A DNA stretch of 64,000 nucleotides from Oscillospiraceae bacterium (GTDB lineage Bacteria > Bacillota > Clostridia > Oscillospirales > Acutalibacteraceae): positions 36,230 to 100,229 of the forward strand of contig CACYHA010000015.1 of assembly GCA_902774035.1 (NCBI GenBank), read 5' to 3'. Position 1 is the first letter of the stretch. The number at the start of each line of letters is the position of its first letter. The notes beneath the pieces were generated by a model, which had not been told where the DNA came from, made no database searches, and worked only from the letters and a program-made list of their open reading frames with translations. Of the stretch, positions 25,293-31,838 are shown piece after piece. A program made the translations under genes and the position numbers.

Positions 25293-26021
25293 ATGAGAGC
25301 ATTTATTCATGGATTTCGGGGCAAGCCATATAACACTGATTGCAGAATTGCGGCAGATGGTTTTCAAAAGCTTGGCGTAGAAACAGTTTTATTCACAACA
25401 AACGAAGAGTTCGATATGAGAAATCCTGAAGATGTTGTCGTTGGAGGTACAATTATCACCTGGCATGCCTTAAATCAAAGAGGAATCACAGCGGAGTCTT
25501 TTGATTATCCAGAAGAGCTGATGGAGTTTTGTGGCAGAAAAATATGGGATACAAAATTGAAGGACATCAAAAAAGAAACGATCCCGTTTTTCATGAAGCC
25601 TGTTGAGGACAAGCTTGCTCCGGCAATCGTAGTTCATTCTTGGGAGGATCTTAAGCCGTATGCACTTTTGGATCCTAAAACAGAGATTCATTGCAGTGAT
25701 GTTGTTGAGTTTATTTCCGAATGGAGATGTTTCCTGCTCTATGGCAGAATTATTGGGCTGGAGTTTTATTATGGAGATCAAAATGAACCATGTGATCGCA
25801 GCGTCATTGAAAACGCAGCCCAAGCGTTTCCTAATATGCCTGCAGGGTTTGCGCTGGATTTCGGTGTGACAAAAGATGGACGGACACTGCTTGTTGAAGC
25901 AAATGATGGATATTCATTGGGAGCATATGGGTTGGAAGCCACACTATATGTGAGATTGCTGACAGCTCGATGGGCAGAGTTGAATGGTACAGAGGATATA
26001 TTCAAGTCATTTAAGGAGTGA
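25293..26021 (+). CDS. ATP-grasp family protein, R2K-clade-like
   Basis: A 242-residue cytosolic protein. The fold is suggested by FFMKPVEDK (phosphate-binding Lys), SDVVEFISEWRCFLLYGRI and the terminal metal-binding stretch LLVEANDGYSLGAYG, as in compact R2K ATP-grasp enzymes that occur in phage and peptide-modification contexts. Such enzymes ligate a carboxylate to an amine. AAAGGAG lies seven bases upstream. The DNA is AT-rich compared with core genes. It is first in an operon and ends 5 nt before a repeat-bearing CFI-box-like protein, which may be its substrate or partner. Confidence 0.65.
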   Translation: MRAFIHGFRGKPYNTDCRIAADGFQKLGVETVLFTTNEEFDMRNPEDVVVGGTIITWHALNQRGITAESFDYPEELMEFCGRKIWDTKLKDIKKETIPFFMKPVEDKLAPAIVVHSWEDLKPYALLDPKTEIHCSDVVEFISEWRCFLLYGRIIGLEFYYGDQNEPCDRSVIENAAQAFPNMPAGFALDFGVTKDGRTLLVEANDGYSLGAYGLEATLYVRLLTARWAELNGTEDIFKSFKE

Positions 26022-26026
26022 ATCTT

Positions 26027-26620
26027 ATGGCCAACAAGGGACACACTGAGCCGGATCTGTTCGGCGGCGGCTACACACACTACGACGAAAAAGGGAATAA
26101 GATCGGCCGCAGCGAACCGAACTTCTTCGGCGGCGGGTATACGAATTACGATTCCAAAGGCAACAAAATCGGCACCAGCGAGCCGAACCTCTTCGGCACC
26201 GGGTACGCGAATTACGACACGAAGCACAACAAGGTTGGCCGCTCCGATGAAAACCTGTTCGGCGGCGGGTACACACACTATGACAGCAAGGGCAACAAAA
26301 TCGGCTCAAGCGACCCCCAGCTCTTTGGAAGCGGATACACCAATTCCGACAGTTCGGGCGGCTGCTACATCGCCACCTGCGTCTGCGGTTCCTATGACTG
26401 TCCGCAAGTGTGGACACTGCGCCGTTTCCGCGACGATACCCTGAAACAGTCCGCGCCCGGTCGTGCCTTTGTGCGCATCTATTACGCCCTCAGTCCGACG
26501 CTTGTCCGCCGCTTCGGCAGCACGAAGGTGTTCCGGCGCTTCTGGCGAGGATGGCTGGACCGGATGGTGAAGCGGCTGAACGAGAAAGGCGTGGCCGATA
26601 CGAAGTATGAGGATCGGTGA
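26027..26620 (+). CDS. Tandem-repeat protein with CFI-box-like C-terminal domain
   Basis: A 197-residue protein. The first 110 residues are about five copies of a 22-residue unit of the form SEPNLFGGGYTNYDSKGNKIG, giving a 66-nt period in the DNA. The rest, GGCYIATCVCGSYDCPQVW through LVRRFGSTKVFRRFWRG, matches the C-terminal domain called CFI-box in gut Firmicutes, with four Cys near its start. The ATG at 26027 has AAGGAG eight bases upstream inside the end of the ATP-grasp gene. No signal peptide. Role unknown; clustered Cys suggest metal binding or modification. Confidence 0.7.
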   Translation: MANKGHTEPDLFGGGYTHYDEKGNKIGRSEPNFFGGGYTNYDSKGNKIGTSEPNLFGTGYANYDTKHNKVGRSDENLFGGGYTHYDSKGNKIGSSDPQLFGSGYTNSDSSGGCYIATCVCGSYDCPQVWTLRRFRDDTLKQSAPGRAFVRIYYALSPTLVRRFGSTKVFRRFWRGWLDRMVKRLNEKGVADTKYEDR

Positions 26621-26659
26621 ATCCAAAACGACGTTACGTTATGAGAAAGGAGCTTCAAC

Positions 26660-27175
26660 ATGAACATGACAAAACAAGTTCTTGCGTTGCTGATCGTGAT
26701 TATCATCGCCGCTTGTGCAGTAGCTTGTATGAATTCGTCGAAGGAACCGACCGACGAAACCACCACAGCGTCTTCAGTATCAACAACTGCAAAGCTGACA
26801 GCCAAAACCACTACTACGACACGGCCTACAACCACCAAACATCCTACGACGACTGCTCGTCCGACTACAACAAAGCCGACTACTACCAAACGCCCCACAA
26901 CCACAGCTCGGCCCACAACTACACAGCATACGACCCGCAGAGATTATGGCATCTCCGGTTCATGGAACCCGAACGGCACTACGACTGAAAAGGCTACAAC
27001 CAAAGCACCGACGACAGCAAGGCTGACAACAACAAAGCCGACAACGACTACGACACATCCTTACGATCCCTACGACGTCTATGATTATTGGGACCCCGAG
27101 GATTTCTATGAGGATCACTGGGACGATTTCTTTGACTACTATGACGCGGAGGAGTATTTTTATGATCATCAGTAG
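26660..27175 (+). CDS. Thr-rich lipoprotein with acidic tail
   Basis: A 171-residue lipoprotein: MTKQVLALLIVIIIAACAVAC gives a signal helix with a lipobox-like end. It is followed by a long low-complexity TTTRPTTTK region of the sort used as a cell-wall spacer, an RDYGISGSWNPNG patch, a second Thr-rich run and a strongly acidic, aromatic tail rich in Asp and Tyr. AAAGGAG lies seven bases upstream. It lies 39 nt after the repeat protein and is probably in its operon. Confidence 0.7.
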   Translation: MNMTKQVLALLIVIIIAACAVACMNSSKEPTDETTTASSVSTTAKLTAKTTTTTRPTTTKHPTTTARPTTTKPTTTKRPTTTARPTTTQHTTRRDYGISGSWNPNGTTTEKATTKAPTTARLTTTKPTTTTTHPYDPYDVYDYWDPEDFYEDHWDDFFDYYDAEEYFYDHQ

Positions 27176-27264
27176 AGTTGAAAGTCAACTCATGTAATTC
27201 AGCATAGATATACATAAACACTTCACTTTCATAAAACAGCCAGCAATAAGATGTACAACTTGGA

Positions 27265-27410
27265 TTATGAACAAGCTGTCAGCTTTGCCCGTTCGGCAAA
27301 TTCTTCCGTGATGTTGCCGCGGTTCACATCCTGTCGGATGCCGCCTCTGCGGGTCTTATAGATCTTCGTCACCGGACTGTCTCTTTCGGCGCGAGTTTTG
27401 TATTTCAGCG
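27265..27410 (-). pseudogene. C-terminal gene fragment of unknown origin
   Basis: Minus-strand frame without its start, ending TAA at 27267-27265. It reads YKTRAERDSPVTKIYKTRRG, then IRQDVNRGNITEEFAERAKL, with natural codon choice. It breaks off where the duplicated ppdK tail begins at 27417, so it looks like the tail of a gene cut by that rearrangement. I do not recognise the family. The rest of 27176-27416 shows nothing else. Confidence 0.4.
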
Positions 27411-27416
27411 CGGCAA

Positions 27417-27637
27417 GCTGCGATCAAGAGCTGAGGGACTGCGGCTTAAGCGACACCCGAGGATATGTCCGTTTTGCGGTAGTTACCCTGACAAAATCGG
27501 ACGCCAAGGCGTATTTTCGCGCCAAAGACCCGAACCGAAGGGTGAAAAACTGGCAGGACATCACAGTCAATTTGTTCATTTAAAAAGACTCCGTCGGAGA
27601 AATCCGGCGGAGTTTTTGTGTGTGAAGGATGTTCACG
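27417..27637 (+). repeat. ppdK-tail repeat, copy B, with terminator
   Basis: Second copy of the 221-bp repeat at 16386-16606: same length, same orientation, about 90% identity. Its first codons read AAIKS then stop, against AAIKD in the real ppdK, so it carries the extreme end of a ppdK-like gene without the gene. The GAAA-tetraloop terminator is fully conserved at 27588-27617. Confidence 0.8.
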
Positions 27638-27685
27638 CTCATAGATTCTGAATAGAAATTAGATAAAATCATAAAAATTAACCTA

Positions 27686-27720
27686 AAAAGGTTGACAAAC
27701 ATAACCTTTTGTGATATACT
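27686..27720 (+). promoter_or_regulatory. XRE promoter with overlapping operator
   Basis: TTGACA at 27692-27697, 17-bp spacer and TATACT at 27715-27720. A perfect inverted repeat AAAAGGTT (27686-27693) and AACCTTTT (27703-27710) straddles the -35, as expected for autorepression by the XRE protein encoded next. Confidence 0.75.
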
Positions 27721-27753
27721 TAATCGTGCCGAATAAGAAAAGGAGGAATATCT

Positions 27754-28116
27754 ATGCTTACTAGCGTAGGGAAATTTTTGAGAAAGCTACGTATAGACAA
27801 AGGTGAAATACTTCGAGATATGGCAAGAAAGCTCGATGTATCCCCGGCATTTCTTTCTGCTGTAGAAAACGGAAAAAAGAATATGCCTGAAGCGTGGCTA
27901 TCAAAAATTGAAAAGCTGTATTCTTTGACATTGGCACAGGTTGCGGAATTAAAAGAGGCGATGATCGATTCTCGAGAAACGATTGAATTGAATATTCGAG
28001 ATGCTTCTTCGAGAAACCGTCAATTGGCAATTACTTTTGCACGGCAATTTAATGCGTTAGATGATGATACGGCGCAAAAAATTTTTAGTATTCTGAAAAA
28101 GCAAAAGGAGGACTGA
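27754..28116 (+). CDS. XRE-family transcriptional regulator
   Basis: A 120-residue protein. The N-terminal helix-turn-helix is clear: VGKFLRKLRIDKGEILRDMA, then VSPAFLSAVENGKKNMPE. The C-terminal half is helical and may dimerise. It is preceded by a consensus promoter with an overlapping inverted repeat and followed after 3 nt by an ImmA/IrrE protease gene. In mobile elements such pairs act as repressor and the protease that removes it after DNA damage. Confidence 0.9.
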   Translation: MLTSVGKFLRKLRIDKGEILRDMARKLDVSPAFLSAVENGKKNMPEAWLSKIEKLYSLTLAQVAELKEAMIDSRETIELNIRDASSRNRQLAITFARQFNALDDDTAQKIFSILKKQKED

Positions 28117-28119
28117 TCC

Positions 28120-28638
28120 TTGGCAGATTATATCGTTGAATCAAAGTCTCGAAAGGATTTACGAAATCTGGCAGAAACGTTGCGGCGATTTCTTAAACTG
28201 GAAAACGAACCAAGGGTTCCCATTGTGGAATTATTGGACGTGTTCACGCAAGTGTTTGAAGATTTCAACTATGAAATCGTTCCAGATTATGCACTTCCTT
28301 CCGGCGTTCACGCTGAAACAGACATCCGAACTGGACACATAACCATCAAGGAAAGCGTTTATGAAGGGGCCTGTGATGGAGAAGGACGTGATCGGATGAC
28401 CATCGCCCATGAAATCGGTCATTATTTTACATTGTCCTTTTGTGGCTTTAGTTTGCAACGCAACTATAGTCACCAAAAAGTTAAACCGTACAATGATCCT
28501 GAATGGCAGGCAAAATGCTTTGCCGGGGAGTTTATGGTTCCACACCATTTAACAAATGATATGTCCCCGGATGAGATAGTTGAAGCATGCGGTGTTTCAT
28601 ATGATGCCGCTTCTTATCAATACAATCACAGAAACTGA
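28120..28638 (+). CDS. ImmA/IrrE-family metallopeptidase
   Basis: A 172-residue protein. The zinc motif HEIGH (in MTIAHEIGHYFTLSF, about residue 102) and the downstream Glu in CFAGEFMVP are both present. The start is TTG at 28120 with AAAGGAG nine bases upstream. It is paired with the XRE gene 3 nt upstream, so it probably cleaves or inactivates that repressor. After its stop lies an imperfect hairpin (28680-28713) without a T run. Confidence 0.88.
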   Translation: MADYIVESKSRKDLRNLAETLRRFLKLENEPRVPIVELLDVFTQVFEDFNYEIVPDYALPSGVHAETDIRTGHITIKESVYEGACDGEGRDRMTIAHEIGHYFTLSFCGFSLQRNYSHQKVKPYNDPEWQAKCFAGEFMVPHHLTNDMSPDEIVEACGVSYDAASYQYNHRN

Positions 28639-28879
28639 GAGGAGTGGATGTCCTATGATTGTCTTAAACAAAAGAAAAACACTGCATTGATTGTTGCCGC
28701 AATCAAGACAGTGCTTGCCTTCGAATTATGCATTCGTTAAAGGGTAACTATATTGTACAGAATTCGGAGGCAAAAGTCAATGAGTTTCATGAAAAAATCT
28801 GCAAGTTTTTGCAGACAAAAACTCTGTGCCTCCTACTGTTTCAGTTAGAAATTCTATAACATTTCTGAGACATCCGGCC

Positions 28880-28939
28880 GGCACAGCTACAGGGTAAATA
28901 ATTCTACACAGGCACAACTATGCCCTGTAGAAATGTGCC
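28880..28939 (+). promoter_or_regulatory. Structured 5' leader before DUF4417 operon
   Basis: GGCACA-G-CTACAGGG (28880-28894) can pair with CCCTGTAG-aaa-TGTGCC (28923-28939), leaving the ribosome site (AAAGGAG, 28942-28948) just outside. Within the loop AGGCA can instead pair with TGCCCT, so two exclusive folds are possible. The leader may control the toxin cassette that follows. Confidence 0.4.
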
Positions 28940-28957
28940 GAAAAGGAGACAAGAAAT

Positions 28958-29680
28958 ATGTCTCAGATTTGTTATACCCGAAAAGGCTGCAAAGACGTCT
29001 GGAATGCCTATATGTGCGAAGGTGCCGATTTCAGCCGCAGCAACAACGATATCCCGTTCTGCCCCACTACGGCGACGGTGCTACCCGCGGCGATTATCCC
29101 ATGGGACGAAGCCAAGCGGCTTTACAGAAACGCACTCGCCCGAGGCGACAAGCTCTTTTTCTGCGACGCGTTTGTCTGTTGGTTCATCGACGATTACAAG
29201 TTCGACGGGCCGCGCGGCATCTGGCACGACAGCGCGTTCGTATTAAAAGTTCTCCGTCATTTCGCGGGGGCGATCACGCCGGATTTTTCTACCTATCAGG
29301 ATTTTCCTGAACCGCTGAAGCTATATAATACATACCGGATGCGCGCATTCGGTTACTGGCTCGGCAAAAACGGGATCGCCGTCGTCAACAACGCCCGCTG
29401 GGGAACACCCGAAACGTGGAAATACTGCTGGGACGGAATTCCAAAAGACAGCGTCGTCTGCATCGGCACCGCCGGCGGCAGCCCGCGCAAGCTCATCGAC
29501 AGGGAACGCTTTGAAAAGGGGTTGGTAGAGCTCGTCCGCGTCCTGCAGCCGCATACGATCCTCGTTTACGGTTCTGCCAATTACCCATGCTTTGACAAAC
29601 TCATCGATCAGGGGATCAAGGTGATCGCCTACCCCGGCAGCACCGCGTCGGCCTTCGATAAAAGGAGGCGGGCGAGATGA
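28958..29680 (+). CDS. DUF4417-family protein
   Basis: A 240-residue cytosolic protein of the DUF4417 type found in phages and integrative elements. Typical blocks are IPWDEAKRLYRNALARGDKL, FVCWFIDDYKFDGPRGIW, FPEPLKLYNTYRMRAFGYWL and SVVCIGTAGGSPR. AAGGAGA lies eight bases before the ATG. Its last codons overlap the next gene by 4 nt. The 3' end of this gene (29554-29674) is duplicated at 30625-30745, downstream of the two following genes. Biochemical role unknown. Confidence 0.75.
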   Translation: MSQICYTRKGCKDVWNAYMCEGADFSRSNNDIPFCPTTATVLPAAIIPWDEAKRLYRNALARGDKLFFCDAFVCWFIDDYKFDGPRGIWHDSAFVLKVLRHFAGAITPDFSTYQDFPEPLKLYNTYRMRAFGYWLGKNGIAVVNNARWGTPETWKYCWDGIPKDSVVCIGTAGGSPRKLIDRERFEKGLVELVRVLQPHTILVYGSANYPCFDKLIDQGIKVIAYPGSTASAFDKRRRAR

Positions 29681-30075
29681 GCAAGAGCAGCAGTGGCTAT
29701 TTTTCCGGCACTAAAGGCAGTTCGGCGGGAGTATGGAGCGACATTACACCAACTCAACCTAACTATCCCGGAACAGCACTTCCACGTTCGTTTGTTATAA
29801 AAACTGATGACGAAACACTGTGGGTTCACGGAAACGCGACAGAACACATGGCTGAATACCTCATCAAACAGACAAACGCAGGGCATTCGCAAGAAAGCAC
29901 AAAACTGGCTGCGCAAATTATGCTTTATGACATGCAGCAATCGCTAGGAACGGTAACGAAGAATGGCGTATCATACGGAAGAATTCTTCACCACGGTAAC
30001 TGGGATTTTATCATCAATAAAGCAAGAAATGGCGAGTCTTACGATGCAGTTATTCATGCACTTTTGAAAAAATAG
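29677..30075 (+). CDS. Putative polymorphic-toxin-like effector
   Basis: A 132-residue protein starting MSKSSSGYFSGTKGSSAG. The start resembles the SKSSSGxFxGTxG entry sequence of small Firmicutes proteins that carry exchangeable C-terminal toxin domains. The core reads PGTALPRSFVIKTDDETLWV, then HGNATEHMAEYL, which I associate with C-terminal domains of contact-type toxins, with two His suited to catalysis. It overlaps DUF4417 by 4 nt and its stop overlaps the ribosome site of the next gene. The DNA is AT-richer than its flanks. Family assignment is from memory only; toxicity is an inference. Confidence 0.5.
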   Translation: MSKSSSGYFSGTKGSSAGVWSDITPTQPNYPGTALPRSFVIKTDDETLWVHGNATEHMAEYLIKQTNAGHSQESTKLAAQIMLYDMQQSLGTVTKNGVSYGRILHHGNWDFIINKARNGESYDAVIHALLKK

Positions 30076-30086
30076 GAGGATTGATT

Positions 30087-30563
30087 ATGAAGTATTACAA
30101 TAAAAGTGTCAAACGGGTAATAAAAAACGTTGACTATATTCCAGTACAACTCAGAACCGAAAAAGAGTGTCAAGCAACAGCGTATTACAATATTCGCAAA
30201 GGTGATCGCTCTTTGCTTGAACTCGCCATAGACGATAAGGACGCGATTGCTTGCCGAATTACTCTTCTGATTTGCGAAGAATATCACAGGATATCGGAAC
30301 TGTATCGTATTACAAACGAGCACAAAGACGGCGATGTGTTAGTCGAAAAACATGGAGAAATAGATTCTTCGGTTTTTCGTTGCGAGATTTTTGAAAACGC
30401 TGTAAAGGTTGTTGTGTCTGATATTGTTCCGCGCAACTGTATCGCTTCAGAAAATGTCGTATGGGAATTGTCCGATCAAGGCGATTTAGTGTCTTTATGT
30501 ATCTTAGATTCAACAGGCGAATTGTCTGAGCACTGTTTCAAAGAACTTGAAGCAAATAAATAA
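30087..30563 (+). CDS. Putative immunity protein
   Basis: A 158-residue, acidic, soluble protein starting MKYYNKSVKRVIKNVDYIPV. The ATG at 30087 has AGGAGG seven bases upstream, overlapping the stop of the effector gene. No known domain is seen. Position directly after a putative toxin, small size, acidity and similar AT-rich composition suggest the cognate immunity protein. Confidence 0.45.
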   Translation: MKYYNKSVKRVIKNVDYIPVQLRTEKECQATAYYNIRKGDRSLLELAIDDKDAIACRITLLICEEYHRISELYRITNEHKDGDVLVEKHGEIDSSVFRCEIFENAVKVVVSDIVPRNCIASENVVWELSDQGDLVSLCILDSTGELSEHCFKELEANK

Positions 30564-30624
30564 TGACCGAGAATGATTTAGCCGCAGGCTGATAAGTCTG
30601 CGGCCAAATAATCAGCAATTCCCG

Positions 30625-30745
30625 TACGATTCTCGTTTACGGTTCCGCCAATTACCCGTGCTTTGACAAGCTCATCGATCAGCGGATCAAGGTGATCGCC
30701 TACCCCGGCAGCACTGCGTCGGCCTTTGATAAAAGGCGGCGGCGC
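30625..30745 (+). repeat. Duplicated 3' end of the DUF4417 gene
   Basis: This 121-bp segment matches 29554-29674 without gaps at about 92-93% identity (offset 1071 bp) and encodes the same ILVYGSANYPCFDKL and VIAYPGSTASAFDKR. Upstream of it the DUF4417 gene is absent. It marks the far edge of a cassette holding the effector and immunity genes. Confidence 0.85.
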
Positions 30746-31256
30746 ACTGCGGATCTGTTCTCAAAAACCGTTCTTCACCCTTTCGCCGAACATCAGCGCA
30801 AGGGACGGTCTGAAAACCGTCGTCTTCGACAATGTTGACCCAAACTGGAGCGATTACGGCGAGCTGCGTCTGCAGGTCAAAAACTGCGGCAAAGCGCCCG
30901 TCCGGCTGAACGAGATTCGTCTTTATACGGGCGAGCTTCGCTTCTTCACGCCGGTCTGCAGTGAAACCGGACTTTCCGGCGTGACGGTTCCGGCCGACGG
31001 GGCATGGCATCTGATCCGCTTTGACCTGAACCGTCTGCAGAAAATGGGCGTTGCCGCCGTGCAGAAAACGAACGGCGAACTGAAGAAAGTCACGAACGTT
31101 CAGTTCCGGTGGGAGGGTGCGAACAGCACGCTGCTGCTGGATGACATCCGCGTGCTTGCAGAAGAAAACGGACAGAGCGGAACCGCTTTGCGTCTGATCG
31201 ACTGGATCAAAGCGGTGTTTGCCGCGCTGCGCGATATGCTGCAGTGTTTGATTTGA
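30746..31256 (+). pseudogene. C-terminal fragment of a jelly-roll/CBM-like secreted protein
   Basis: An open frame of about 165 codons without its natural start reads ISARDGLKTVVFDNVDPNWS, then YGELRLQVKNCGKAPVRL, GAWHLIRFDLNRLQKMGV and TLLLDDIRVLAEE, the beta-sandwich pattern of carbohydrate-binding domains in large surface proteins. The C terminus has an amphipathic helix ending LQCLI. The 5' part is missing and the junction is the duplicated DUF4417 tail, so this is the stump of a larger gene. Confidence 0.55.
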
Positions 31257-31363
31257 GGGGAACGGAACGATGAATACAGATCGTGCGCAGAAGGAAGACC
31301 GATGGGAACCGGACCGGGAAACAGACTTACAGGACGCAGCGATGATCTGACGAGGTGATGATG

Positions 31364-31765
31364 ATGCATTTCAAACACACAAACAGATGCGGCTTTTTGC
31401 TTGGCTTTATTGACTTCTTTTCGGCGGGGCTGTTCTTTCTGCTCTATATGCCGTTCGGCGGCCTGCAGGCAGAGTTGGAGGCTGTGCTGGAACATCCGGT
31501 GCGGCCCTATTGGCAGGCCTATCTGCTCGGCGTTCCGACACTGTTTATCTATACGCTTGTTTGGATGGCAAGAATTGCAGAAGAGCTGAAAGCCAAAGCG
31601 ATTGACCTCGGCGTGGAAGGACCGTACACATCCTGGCGCCACATGTTCTGCTGGAATATCTTCGGTATGCTGCTTTGCGGCCCGATGGTCGCCACCCACC
31701 GGTTTTTCAAAACGCTGAACGCCGTTGAAACAAAACTGAACGAGCGTCCGTCCGCAAAAGTGTGA
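31364..31765 (+). CDS. Small membrane protein, DUF4234-like
   Basis: A 133-residue protein with three hydrophobic segments (GFIDFFSAGLFFLLYMPFG, LLGVPTLFIYTLVWM and MFCWNIFGMLLCGPMVATHR), the order seen in DUF4234-type membrane proteins. GAGGTG lies six bases before the ATG at 31364; two ATG codons just upstream are too close to it. It lies between a gene stump and the beta-glucosidase gene. Role unknown. Confidence 0.6.
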   Translation: MHFKHTNRCGFLLGFIDFFSAGLFFLLYMPFGGLQAELEAVLEHPVRPYWQAYLLGVPTLFIYTLVWMARIAEELKAKAIDLGVEGPYTSWRHMFCWNIFGMLLCGPMVATHRFFKTLNAVETKLNERPSAKV

Positions 31766-31838
31766 TCCCGGCCGCTACCGGATCAATTGAAACGGTTGGA
31801 TATTATTCCGAAACCACCAACAGAAAGGATTCCTTGCA

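Noticed and set aside
25201-25296. 31-codon frame starting MMKKRINGAAKQ before the ATP-grasp gene
   Set aside because: Its start codon lies inside the -10 of the promoter at 25177-25205, so the transcript would not contain it.
26045-26350. Regular 66-nt DNA repeats resembling a CRISPR array
   Set aside because: The units are in frame within a coding gene, have no spacers and encode a protein repeat. No CRISPR array or cas gene is present in the window.
28648-28740. 30-codon hydrophobic frame after the ImmA/IrrE gene
   Set aside because: Ribosome-site spacing of three bases and overlap with a hairpin make coding doubtful.
31270-31350. 26-codon frame (MNTDRAQKEDRW...) before the DUF4234-like gene
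   Set aside because: Weak ribosome site and charged low-information sequence; no evidence beyond being open.
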